DNA from: Liquidambar formosana
Taxonomy: Eukaryota; Streptophyta; Magnoliopsida; Saxifragales; Altingiaceae
Reading direction: 5' to 3'
DNA length: 64,000 bases
NCBI GenBank assembly: GCA_039720395.1
Contig: CM077822.1
Coordinates: forward strand, 19,488,589 to 19,552,588
Positions 1-11,404 of this stretch are shown piece after piece; the stretch's first letter is position 1; every line of letters starts with the position of its first letter. Made by a program: the position numbers and the translations under genes. The notes beneath the pieces were generated by a model. That model had not been told where the DNA came from. It saw only the letters and a list, made by a program, of their open reading frames with translations, and ran no database searches.

Positions 1-1816
1 CTCTACAACTTTGTATTTCACAAGCTTTGTCCAAATCCAACGTTTTCATACCCAAAAACGCGATTGAAGTTGCTGCTGCTGCAAAGTGACGAGAATCACT
101 TTTTCTTTTCTCTTGTTCTCTTTTTGTTTTCTATTTCTTTTCAAAGTTGAGTGAGTTTTGATCTCTTTGCTGTGATACCACTTTGACAAAGAGGAGGATT
201 CGTGTTGGTTTGATTCACTCTAAAGACCTGAGGAGCCACGAACAATTACAAACACAAGGGGAGCCACTTTCTAAGGTATTCTCCTTCTCTATTCAAGCTT
301 AAACTAGGTTTTCATATGGGTTAGGCCTATTGCATGTTAAAGGTAACTTTTTTATCATGTATTAACACTCTAGCTAGTTAATATACATGGAATATCTATT
401 TTTTATCTACTGATTAGCATGCTTTAGGGCTGTCCTTTAGGTTTTTAATGCATAGTTGTGATTTTTGTGCTCCTGTTTGTCCTTGTGCTAGGATTAGTGT
501 CATTGCATGTTAGAGTTAGGATTTTCATCATGTTATATTGCTTTAGTTAGTTAATATGCATGATTTAATTTATGTTTAGTTTGGTTTTAGCATGATTAAA
601 GTATGTTTTGTATGTTTTTAAGCATATTTGTGAGTTTAGGGTTTTAGAGTCATTGTTTCGTGTTTGTTTTCATATAGCATGATAAAGTAGACTTTTTTAT
701 TTGGTTTTTCTTCGTGTTTGCTGTATATGTTTTTCATATGGAGTAAACATGATAGTTTTGCATGCATGTTAGTATGTTTTAGGGTTTTTATGCATGATAT
801 GGTTCTAGGAATATGTTAGGACTTATTATTGTTCGCTGTTTTTGCTATTGGCATGATTAGTGGATGATTTTAGGTCATAATACTATTCTGTCCAGATTTG
901 CATGTTAGTGTTTTTGCATGGTTTTGAGCACTTGTAAGGGTGCAAATAGGTGTGGTATTTGTCCCATGGCAAATAGGGCTGCTTATGTCTGAAATGGCTA
1001 AATGCTTGGAGCTAATTGCGCTCAGGTAAGTGGGTGTGAAGGTGCCCCAATTCACCTTTCTTCTTAACTCATTCTCTTCTCCCTATTTAGGGTTAATTTT
1101 TAATATGATCCTATGGTTTAATTAGAGGTTTCCTTAACCAACAAAATTCTGGTTTTTATTAAAGTTTCCATTTTGTGGATTTCTTTCCTAAAATCAAACT
1201 TTCTATCATATTCAACTCTTTTGATCAAATAAGGAAACCTAGGGTTTTTACCATAGGTTTGTATTAGGATTTAACCTTAGTTCTAATCGAACTACGTGGA
1301 CTTTGATCCATGTATTTCGTTGCATGGTACGTAGGCGCTCTTCGTGAGGCTCAAGTCCGTTCTAGGATCCAAGCATCCTAGGTTTATTTATGTTTTCTTT
1401 TCTTCTTTTTATTTTCTGTTTTTATTTGCTTATTATGCATGGATGGATGAATGAAATATATGATATGCATGCAATTCTTGTGATGATATACTTGCTGATT
1501 TTTGTATGGAAAGACTTTAATTTAGCCCAAATGAACTGAGAGACCGAAAGGGTGACATGGGTGCCTATAGGCTTTGCCTAGAACCTTCCCATGTCATAAC
1601 TTAGCCTCCGAATCCCCGATTTCTTTGGTTTTCAAAAGATTGGTTTTTGCCTTTCCTTTTTTTTTATGGAGTTATTCAAACTGTTTTCCTAAAACAACCT
1701 GATTTTTAGGGTTTTCCTTGTTTCCTTTAAAAAATAAGGTGGCGACTCCTTTCCTTTTTCTTTTTCAAACCCACTTTCTTTTCAATCCCTCGTGGGCCCA
1801 ATTTCCGGGGTTCACA
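1..1816 (+). repeat. 5' LTR of A1 (3' portion)
   Basis: Matches the 3' LTR of A1 (49802-52552) and both A2 LTRs. It ends in GGGGTTCACA three bases before the primer binding site. Base 1 lies in the transcribed part of the LTR, so promoter and TATA box are outside the window. It holds a consensus splice donor (CAG/GTAAGT at 1023-1031) and a 9-bp U5 hairpin (1553-1561 with 1588-1596). Short ORFs here, such as the 61-codon one on the minus strand at 870-1055, recur in every A LTR and look non-coding. Confidence 0.93.
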
Positions 1817-1819
1817 GTT

Positions 1820-1837
1820 TGGCGACTCCACTAGGGA
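1820..1837 (+). other. Primer binding site of A1 (tRNA-Arg type)
   Basis: TGGCGACTCCACTAGGGA, three bases after the LTR end. It differs by one base (A for G) from the perfect copy in B1, which is complementary to the 3' end of plant tRNA-Arg(ACG) plus CCA as I know that sequence. Confidence 0.85.
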
Positions 1838-2692
1838 TTTATGGGCTAGACTCTATAAAGTTTAATTGGGCTAGGTTAATTTCTTATGTTTAATTAAAAT
1901 CAATCACATTGCATCCGCTTGATTGTGTGCTTTCATTTATTGCATTGTGTGCGCAAACTCTTGCATGCTAGGATCGATGTCCCTCGATGTATCCTTGCCA
2001 ACGATCGGCCTAGTCTCAACCTTGGTTTTCCTGATTCCATGTGTTGGGGCGAAAGCTATCAACCTCTCTTGCCTAGTACCCTTGGGCTTGCCCTTGGGTA
2101 TATTAAATGAGTTAATCACGTACTGCTGGACCCACGCGGCGTTCCTGATGCCACATGTGGTTAGGTATAAGGATTGCTCAAGCAAGTGAAGGACCCTAGC
2201 CTACCCTTATCATTAGTCCATATAGACAGACTTGTAGGACACTACGGTCTCACCTTTATGCACCCACAATTGTTTGTAATGATGCTATGCCGTGTTTGTG
2301 GTGTGAGGCTTTATATCTTATGCCCTTAATATAGACCTTTAAACCCTAACCTTCGTTAAGGCCATGGGTTAGGAGGAATAAATTAAGGAAATAGGATGTA
2401 AAGCTATGTTTGTGATGTGCTAGTCCTAGGGGATTAATTAAACCTAATTGAAGGACTCTATGCCCTATTCTTTAAAACATACCCTTAATCCATGACCCCT
2501 GTAAAGGTAATTGGATAAAAGGAATGAATTAATTGAACATGGTGTAGAGACCAAATTCATTAAGGAAAATATGGAGGTTTAGGACAGATCCTTAGGCTAA
2601 AGGTTAAAACTTTTCTATCCATAGACGTGCTGGCTTGGATCCGCAATCCACAAGGGCGTCTAGTGAGTGTTGAGTCTACCCATCAGACAGAC
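1838..2692 (+). other. Untranslated leader of A1
   Basis: No convincing coding sequence. It is highly similar to the A2 leader (36012-36866, inverted) and in blocks to the B1 leader. A pyrimidine-rich stretch ending in TAG at 2622-2624 is a possible splice acceptor for the donor in the LTR. Confidence 0.7.
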
Positions 2693-5600
2693 ATGGCCGA
2701 CGAAAGAACTAGTGAGGGGCACTTTGACCTTGAGGCTTGCCTGAAAGCCATCATGGCCAAGCTTGACCATACCGCCGAGACATCCGATACCGCATTGAAA
2801 ATGGCTCAAGAGAACCAACAGAAGATGGCGGATCTTGAACAAAATGGCTCTAAGGCCCATTCCTCGGGTATACCTCATGGGGCTGGCACCGAAGAGGGAC
2901 CTCAATCCAATGAGAACACCAAGACAAGGGGGGAAAGTAGCTCGAAACCTGAGGTCACCGACCTAGAAGGGGAAGCCAAGGGGAAAGGTTCTAGCAGTGA
3001 TTCCGTGTTAGCTAGCAAGGTAGAAGCATTGGAGAGAACTATAAAAGGGATTCGCAGGGCTGATGACATGGTCGATGTGCGGACTCTATCCCTATTTCCA
3101 ACGGCTCGTATTCCACTACAATTCAAGATGCCGGAGTTAGAAAAGTTCGATGGGACGGGTTGCCCTAAGACTCATTTGAAGATGTACGTGTGAGCTATGC
3201 ACCCTCGAGGGGCTACTGACGAGCTTTTAGCTCAAATGTTCCATGAAACCTTGGCCACTTCTGCTTTGAAATGGTTCTTATCCTTGGATGAGAATAGAAC
3301 CCGGACTTGGGAAGACATATGCAATGAGTTTTCAGAGCACTACAAGTATAACACAGAGGTGGACGTTACTCGAAGGGACCTAGAAACTACCAAGCAAAGG
3401 GCTCATGAAACTTTCTCCGCTTACATTACAAGGTGGAGACAAAAGGCGTCGAGAATGACGGATAGGCCGAATGAGGAGGACCAAATTCAGTTAGTGGTTA
3501 AGAACCTGCTGCCCGTGTATCACAAGCACCTATTTGCCCACTATTTCCCAAATTTCAAAGCTCTCATTGGGGCTGGCACGCAGGTTGAAGATGCTATCAA
3601 TGATGGGACAATCAAGACTGAGGAAGTGAGGAGTCGTAAGACAAACTTTACTGGGAAGAACAATGCCAAGGTCAACACCATAACTCAACCAATCCAACCC
3701 TTTTCTCTCAATGATGTCAACCCACCTCGCCAATTCACTGACCTATTCATGCCACTCGAAAGAGTCCTTGAAAAGCTCATAAGTCGTGACCTATTGAAGC
3801 CACTCGACCCAAGACCTCCACCAAATCCCTTACCCAAGAGCTACAATGAGAATGAGTACTGCAAGTACCATCAATCCAAAGGCCATGCCACCAATCGCTG
3901 TATTCGCCTTCGCCACCAAGTCCAAGACCTCATTGACAAGCAAGTCATTTCACCACCAACCCGTCCAAATGTCACCCGTAATCCTCTCCCATCACACAAC
4001 AACACACCCCCACCTAACACCATAAATGCCATTGGGGTTGAATCCTCTCGCCCTCGCCATCCCATAAGACAATACACTCCGCTCCCCATGACCTTAACCC
4101 GTCTCTTCACCATTTGCCGCAATAACAGCCTTATCATGCCACTTCCACCAAAGCCCAGACCATCAACCCCTCACCAATATTGCCAATACCATCGTGCACC
4201 CGGCCATGACACCGAGGCTTGTTCTATACTAAAGAAGATCATTCAAGACCTCATTGACCAAAAGTTTTGTTGTTGCCAAAGAAATCTATCCAACAAGAGC
4301 TGAAAGAAAGATATGAAGCAGGGGATCCTCAGGTTGGCCTATTAGGTCAATCATCGGGGAAATTTGATTACTATGTGCTGTACTCAAGCCCAAGTCCGAT
4401 ATCAGATGAGCCGATAGTCCCTTCAGGTTGGGATGACTTGCCGACAGAGATGGAGAGCATTGACATGATAGAATGGGATGACTTAATGAATGACTCCGAG
4501 GAAGTCCATGACATATGGGCTAGCGATGATGAGTTGGACCATATAACCAGAGGGGGACGTCATTTCAAGCCTCCCCACCTAGAGTCTGAAAATCCATTGG
4601 AAGATTTGGAAGGGCAGAGGCGCCCTAGCTTGCAAGAAGAAGAGGATGAAGTGCTTAGGCAACTGAAGAAGACCAATGCCAACATCACTATTTGGGGCTT
4701 GCTCATGGCCTCGCATAAGCACAGACAGACCGTGTTGAAACTGTTGAATCAGATACAAGTGCCTGTTGACACATTCCCCGAGGGATTGGTACATTTGGTG
4801 AATCCAACTCCCAAGAACTCAACCATCGTGTTCACCGATGTAGACCTACCTAAAAGCGGGCCGAGCCATTCTCAAGCTCTCTATGTGACCATTGACACTA
4901 TGGGGAAGAGGGTTCCCACCGTTCTTATCGACAATGGGTCCGCACTGAATGTATGTCCTCTCCGAACTGCCACTGTTTTGGGTTTGGGACCCACTGATTT
5001 CACGCCATCTGGGCAGACCGTAAGAGCTTATGACAACACCCGCCGAGAAGTAATAGGGGTAGTTACTTTGCCTCTTATCATGGGACCCACTGAATTTAGG
5101 GTAGAATTCCAAGTGTTGGATGTGCCGTCATGTTTCAACTTGTTGTTGGGCCGACCTTGGATCCATCCTGCTGGGGCTGTGCCATCTTCACTCCATCAAA
5201 AGGTGAAGTTTCCTTATGAAGGAGCCATAGTAACGCTTCAAGGGGACTATGAATTGAAACTCGCAGGTGTGCCTATATGTGAGATACAACCCGAATCAGC
5301 AGCGATACCGCTATCTGGGTTTGACTATGTCCAATGCATTGAGAAAGAGCTCGAAAAGGGTGAATTAATACCCTTGGACTTTTGCCCCCATGGCAACTTG
5401 CATGTTGGTGAAATCATGAGAAGGATGAGTTTCTTCCCAGGCATGGGGCTAGGGCGTCGCCAACAAGGGATCCCTACGTCTATTCAAAGCTGTGTCACCT
5501 CATATACTTTTGGGTTAGGATATGAGCCCTCCAAAAATGATTATGCGGAAATGCTGAAGAGGAACAAAGAGAAAGTAAGAGCCAAAGCCGAGGGAAGGGT

Positions 5601-6030
5601 GCCAGACCTGAAGATCTCGCCATATCGACCTACTTTGAATGGTTACTTCGTCAAAGAAGGGGATGATTTTCTATATTGCGGGTTTCCAGAGCCCACCTTT
5701 GACCAAGCTACCAAGATTCAAGTTCCGGGTTTTGAAATCTTCTTCACCGAATGGTATCCAATCACAGCTGAAATGGTGGATGATGATGCCATCAATGATG
5801 AGTTCTGGGAAAAGAAAGAGGAGGACTGGGCAGAGAACCTTGATACGGGGGCTATGACTGAAATGTTCCAAGACATGATCCTCACCGTGGAAGACTCGAC
5901 CATTGAAGAACTCCAGGGTTCATCCATTAGCCATGCTACCGTGCCATTCCTGAATTGGTACCTTGAATGTGGTGTCATTGCGGAGATCCATGAAGAAGAA
6001 GACCTTGGCCTACCTGATAGCAGCTTGTAG
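2693..6030 (+). pseudogene. gag-pro: A1 gag-protease, broken by one nonsense codon and one frameshift
   Basis: Encodes the capsid/nucleocapsid polyprotein and aspartic protease. The chosen start is the ATG beginning MADERTSEG, conserved with B1; the longer frame upstream begins at a GTG. Domains in order: variable acidic N-terminus, retrotransposon gag domain (HPRGATDELLAQMF onward), two zinc-knuckle-like motifs of form CX2HX4HX4C, protease with D-N-G-S at about 4930-4941, an LLLGRPW motif, and a G-patch-like GMGLGRRQQG segment. Two lesions are visible: TGA at 3191-3193 where other copies have CGA (a CpG transition), and loss of one G after 4264 relative to A2, shifting frame. Otherwise the frame is open to TAG 6028-6030, so decay is recent. 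The stop overlaps the donor of the predicted intron that leads into pol. Confidence 0.92.
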
Positions 6031-6197
6031 GTGTCTTAGTTTAGTAATATTTCCCTAATTCAATAAGATGTATCTACTTTACTCACTTTGTGGAGTCATA
6101 GTATTGATACAGATTTGTTTGTTTTCCTTCTTTCTTTTGTGTGTCATTCCCATTATTCCTAGTCAATAAAGTGTGCTTTCTTTCTCTATATATGCAG
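6027..6197 (+). other. Predicted intron between gag-pro and pol of A1
   Basis: Donor GTAGGT overlaps the gag-pro stop (TT/GTAG/GT); the acceptor is TATATATGCAG at 6187-6197. Removal joins a phase-2 exon end (TT) to T at 6198 and keeps the frame into pol. Ogre elements are known to have a spliced intron at this position; splicing here is inferred. Confidence 0.65.
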
Positions 6198-6216
6198 TGT
6201 CTCTTTTCTCTCCTCT

Positions 6217-6631
6217 ATGGATATTTATGGCATGGATATAGATCCTAGGAATGATGTCCCCCCGGAGCTCGTTGAGCAAAGGAAAAGGGGCGTCACCGAA
6301 CCTAATATGGATGAATTGGAATCAATCAACTTAGGGACGAATGAATTGCCAAGAATAGTTAAAATTGGGAAAACCCTCTCCCCCGTTGAAAAAGAAAAGA
6401 TGATCTCTCTCTTGAAAGCCAACATTATGGCTTTTGCAGACATGCCTGGCATCGACCCCGATATTGTGCAACACTATATCCCCACTAATTCCCTAAAGAA
6501 GCCGGTAAAGCAGAAACTCAGAAGATTAAAACCAGAATGGGCTCTAAAAGTAAAAGAAGAGGTAACTAAACAACTAGATGCGGGTTTCCTCCAAGTTGTG
6601 GAGTACCCCGAGTGGTTGTCGAATATAGTGC
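6217..6631 (+). pseudogene. pol: A1 pol, N-terminal part, interrupted by A2
   Basis: First part of the RT-RNaseH-integrase ORF, starting MDIYGMDID as in B1 and A2, and running up to the start of the RT domain. A 12-nt in-frame deletion after 6438 removes four codons (W-S-Y-E) present in A2 and B1. The frame is cut at 6631 by A2 (target duplicate AGTGC at 6627-6631 and 39673-39677); the rest of the gene resumes at 39673, 33 kb downstream. Confidence 0.93.
6627..6631 (+). repeat. Target site duplication of A2, left copy (right copy 39673-39677)
   Basis: AGTGC directly flanks both ends of A2. Removing A2 and one copy makes the A1 pol frame continuous, which proves this is a single insertion event. 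Confidence 0.95.
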
Positions 6632-9385
6632 TGTGAACCTCGGAAATTGGGTCCACGAGGGATTGAAAAGAAAGTGGGTTTGAAAAAGAAAAAGGAAAGG
6701 AATCGCCACCTTATTTTTTAAAGGAAACAAGGAAAACCCTAAAAATAGTTTGTTTTAGGAAAACAATTTGAATGACTCCATAAAAAAAGGAAAGGCAAAA
6801 ACCAATCTTTTGAAAACCAAAGAAATCGGGGATTCGGAGGCTAAGTTATGACATGGGAAGGTTCTAGGCAAAGCCTATAGGCACCCATGTCACCCTTTCG
6901 GTCTCTCAGTTCATTTGGGCTAAATTAAAGTCTTTCCATACAAAAATCAGCAAGTATATCATCACAAGAATTGCATGCATATCATATATTTCATTCATCC
7001 ATCCATGCATAATAAGCAAATAAAAACAGAAAATAAAAAGAAGAAAAGAAAACATAAATAAACCTAGGATGCTTGGATCCTAGAACGGACTTGAGCCTCA
7101 CGAAGAGCGCCTACGTACCATGCAGCGAAATACATGGATCAAAGTCCACGTAGTTCGATTAGAACTAAGGTTAAATCCTAATACAAACCTATGGTAAAAA
7201 CCCTAGGTTTCCTTATTTGATCAAAAGAGTTGAATATGATAGAAAGTTTGATTTTAGGAAAGAAATCCACAAAATGGAAACTTTAATAAAAACCAGAATT
7301 TTGTTGGTTAAGGAAACCTCTAATTAAACCATAGGATCATATTAAAAATTAACCCTAAATAGGGAGAAGAGAATGAGTTAAGAAGAAAGGTGAATTGGGG
7401 CACCTTCACACCTACTTACCTGAGCGCAATTAGCTCCAAGCATTTAGCCATTTCAGACATAAGCAGCCCTATTTGCCATGGGACAAATACCACACCTATT
7501 TGCACCCTTACAAGTGCTCAAAACCATGCAAAAACACTAACATGCAAATCTGGACAGAATAGTATTATGACCTAAAATCATCCACTAAGCATGCCAATAG
7601 CAAAAACAGTGAACAATAATAAGTCCTAACATATTCCTAGAACCATATCATGCATAAAAACCCTAAAACATACTAACATGCATGCAAAACTATCATGTTT
7701 ACTCCATATGAAAAACATATACAGCAAACACGAAGAAAAACCAAATAAAAAAGTCTACTTTATCATGCTATATGAAAACAAACACGAAACAATGACTCTA
7801 AAACCCTAAACTCACAAATATGCTTAAAAACATACAAAACATACTTTAATCATGCTAAAACCAAACTAAACAGAAATTAAATCATGCATATTAACTAACT
7901 AAAGCAATATAACATGATGAAAATCCTAACTCTAACATGCAATGACACTAATCCTAGCACAAGGACAAACAGGAGCACAAGAATCACAACTATGCATTAA
8001 AAACCTAAAGGATAGCCCTAAGGCATGCTAAACAGTAGATAAAAAATAGATATTCCATGTATATTAACTAGCTAGAGTGTTAATACATGATAAAAAAGTC
8101 ACCTTTAACATGCAATAAGCCTAACCCATATGAGAACCTAGTTTAAGCTTGAATAGAGAAGGAGAATACCTTAGGAAGTGGCTCCCCTTGTGTTTGTAAT
8201 TGTTCGTGGCTCCTCAGGTCTTTAGAGTGAATCAAACCAACACGAATCCTCCTCTTTGTCAAAGTGGTATCACAGCAAAGAGATCAAAACTCACTCAACT
8301 TTGAAAAGAAATAGAAAACAAAAAGAGAACAAGAGAAAAGAAAAAGTGATTCTCGTCACTTTGCAGTAGCAGCAACTTCAATCGCGTTTTTGGGTATGAA
8401 AACGTTGGATTTGGACAAAGCTTGTGAAATACAAAGTTGTAGAGAATTGAATTATCTTTCTAAAAAGACTAATTTCATCAAATTCTGACTTCGGATGAAA
8501 AAGTTATGATTAAAATACGACTGCTGGTTTTCAGAAAATCTGTTGCTGAATTATGACGAATTTCACTCCCTCCAAACCCTCTTCTCCTCTCCCTTGTTTA
8601 AAGACATTAAGAGAGTATTTATAGCTGAAATCTGGAGTTTCCCTTTCCTTCCTGGACTAGGTTTCCTTGGAGAATAATCAAAAGGTATTTTATAATGATA
8701 AAAGACTTCTAATCTGAATAGGAAAAGGAAATTGTCTTTTATAAAAATTGGGAGACTGACCGCTAACACGCATGCACATATATCGTATGTGCGTACACAC
8801 ACTCATCACATACGTACACGTGTTAGTGTCATGATAAAAATGGCTAATTTAATAAAATAATTTTCTTTTCATTTTAACCAAAAATCTCATGCTGTGATTC
8901 GCACTAATTCTTCAAGGATAATCCGTAAATAACCACACTAAACTCATCATCAGGCCATATCAAAATTGAACTTCATGAAACACTTTTGAGGGTAAAATGA
9001 TGACTAATGAAAGTCAATTTGAAAAGATTTGGTTGGTAATTGTGAGTCAATTAGAGCTAACCCAAGGAAGGGTCAATTAACCAACTTGAACCACATCGAG
9101 CCATTTTAATCCCGAGCCATTGACTTACCAAATTGACACTAAAAATACCTCTTATGCATCCATATGAACTCCAATTGACAATTTGGAGATCATTCCAAGG
9201 TCAAATGAAAAGTTTGGGACTTAAAAGACGATTATGCCCCTCAAGTCACAAAAGCTCTTATTATCCCTCAAGATCAACTCCAATTTGAACCAAAATTCAT
9301 ATCCATTGTCCTTGTGACTCTAGAAAACTAATGCAAGTGACTAGACTCAAAAACAAAACAAAAACATGCATGAAATGATGAGCCC
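6632..9385 (-). repeat. 3' LTR of A2 (5' end missing)
   Basis: Aligns throughout to the 5' LTR of A2 at 36888-39672 but stops about 32 bases short: the terminal TGTCACACCCC block is replaced by pol sequence at 9386. The minus-strand TATA box TATAAATA lies at 8616-8623. The family-A inverted repeat (CTAACACG / CGTGTTAG arms) lies upstream at about 8763-8828. Confidence 0.93.
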
Positions 9386-11214
9386 CCGAACACTTCTAAT
9401 TCTTTGATCCCCAATTCAAGTGCCGCTTCCAATGCTAGGATACAGGCCTCATACTCAGCAATGTTGTTGGTAGCTTCGAACCCCAACTTGACCGCCAACG
9501 GTGTAAATGCCTCTTCAAGTGAGACCAGCAGGACTCCTATCCCATAACCTTTCTTATTGGCTGCCCCATCGAAGTATACTCTCCAAGTTTTTCTACCAAT
9601 CTCTAGCACGTCTTCATCTGGGAATTGATCGTTGAACGGAGCGGATGATGACACCGGACAGCTGGCTAGGTAGTCTGCGATGACGCTTCCCTTGATAGAC
9701 TTCTGATTCACGTACTTGATGTCGAATTCATTGAGGAGAATTGACCATCGAGCAGTTCTGAATGACAATACTGGCCTTTCTACCAGGTACTTCAACGGGT
9801 CCATGCGACTTATCAAGAACACTTCGAAGGACATCATGTAGTGTCGGAGTTTCTGCGTCGCCCATACTAGTGCCACACAAGCCTTTTCAATTGCATTGTA
9901 CTTCACTTCATAGTCTGTCATTTTCTTGCTTAAGTAATAAATGGCATTTTCCTTTGTAGACCCTTCAAGATATTGAGCTAACATAGCTCCCGTCGCGGTT
10001 TCGGTGACCGTTAAGTATAACAAAAGTGGCGCGCCTTGCCGTGGGGGAACTAAGATTGGAGGATTGCTCAAGTATCTCTTAATGGTCTCAAAGGCCTCTT
10101 GGCATTCTTCGTTCCATACTTTTGGCACACCTTTCTTAAGCAATTTGAAGATTGGTTCGCAAACCATGGTCAAGTTGGCAATGAATCGGCTTATGTATTG
10201 AACTCTTCCCAGAAAACCCCGGATCTGCTTCTCAGTGCTAGGCGGCTCCATCTCCACAATAGCTTTTATCTTCCCTGGGTCCACTTCGATACCTCTCTGA
10301 GTGATCATAAACCCCAATAACTTGCCTGCAGTGACGCCGAAAGCACACTTCTGTGGGTTGAGACGGAGATTGTACTTTTTTGCTCGCTCTAGGAATTTCT
10401 CTAGTGCCTTGAAATGCCCTTCTCTATCCACGGACTTTACGATCATATCATCGACATAAACCTCGACTTCCTTATGGATCATATCATGCAATAGGGTCGT
10501 AGCTGCTCTTTGGTAAGTAGCCCCAGCGTTTCTTAAGCCAAAAGGCATTACTTTGTAACAGTACGTTCCCCATTGCGTGATAAAGGCTGTTTTCTCCATG
10601 TCTTGAGGCGCCATCTTTATCTGGTTATACCCGGAGAATCCGTCCATGAAGGAGAGGAGTGCATGTCCCACCGTGCTAACTACCAACACGTCGATATGGG
10701 GTAAAGGAAAGTCATCCTTAGGGCTCGCGGCGTTGAGATCTCGGAAGTCGACACACATCCTCACTTTTCCATCTTTTTTAGGCACAGACACTATATTCGA
10801 CAACCACTCGGGGTACTCCACAACTTGGAGGAAACCCGCGTCTAGTTGTTTAGTTACCTCTTCTTTTACTTTTAGAGCCCATTCTGGTTTTAATCTTCTG
10901 AGTTTCTGCTTTACCGGCTTCTTTAGGGAATTAGTGGGGATATAGTGTTGCACAATATCGGGGTCGATGCCAGGCATGTCTTCATAAGACCATGCAAAAG
11001 CCATAATGTTGGCTTTCAAGAGAGAGATTATCTTTTCTTTTTCAACGGGGGAGAGGGTTTTCCCAATTTTAACTATTCTTGGCAATTCATTCGTCCCTAA
11101 GTTGATTGATTCCAATTCATCCATATTAGGTTCGGTGACGCCCCTTTTCCTTTGCTCAACGAGCTCCGGGGGGACATCGTTCCTAGGATCTATATCCATG
11201 CCATAAATATCCAT
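9386..11214 (-). pseudogene. pol: A2 pol, truncated in the second RNase H domain
   Basis: Reads from MDIYGMDID through reverse transcriptase (CVDFRDLNAASPKDDFPLP, FSGYNQIKM, YVDD active site), the first RNase H (YYLSKKMTDYEVKYNAIE) and into the archaeal-type RNase H (YFDGAANK, AEYEA, ELEVFG). There it runs straight into LTR sequence; integrase is absent. The junction at 9383-9388 shares a few G residues, consistent with microhomology-mediated deletion. No stop codon occurs before the break. One RT residue differs from siblings (VLVVSTVGH for VLVDSTVGH). Confidence 0.93.
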
Positions 11215-11233
11215 AGAGGAGAGAAAAGAGACA

Positions 11234-11404
11234 CTGCATATATAGAGAAAGAAAGCACACTTTATTGACTAGGAATAATGGGAATGACACACAAAAGAAA
11301 GAAGGAAAACAAACAAATCTGTATCAATACTATGACTCCACAAAGTGAGTAAAGTAGATACATCTTATTGAATTAGGGAAATATTACTAAACTAAGACAC
11401 CTAT
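11234..11404 (-). other. A2 gag-pro/pol intron with mutated donor
   Basis: Counterpart of the predicted A1 and B1 intron. The acceptor TATATATGCAG is intact (AG at 11235-11234) but the donor GT is AT because the last sense codon TTG is TTA here (11404-11406). If that donor is the real one, A2 cannot splice gag-pro to pol. Confidence 0.55.

Noticed and set aside
870..1055. 61-codon minus-strand ORF repeated in every family-A LTR (also 7390, 37646, 51607)
   Set aside because: It is conserved only because the LTRs are near-identical; no homologous frame in family B or C LTRs and no coding features.
1820..1837. Primer site as part of a tRNA gene
   Set aside because: Only the 18 nt complementary to a tRNA 3' end are present; no cloverleaf can be drawn around it.
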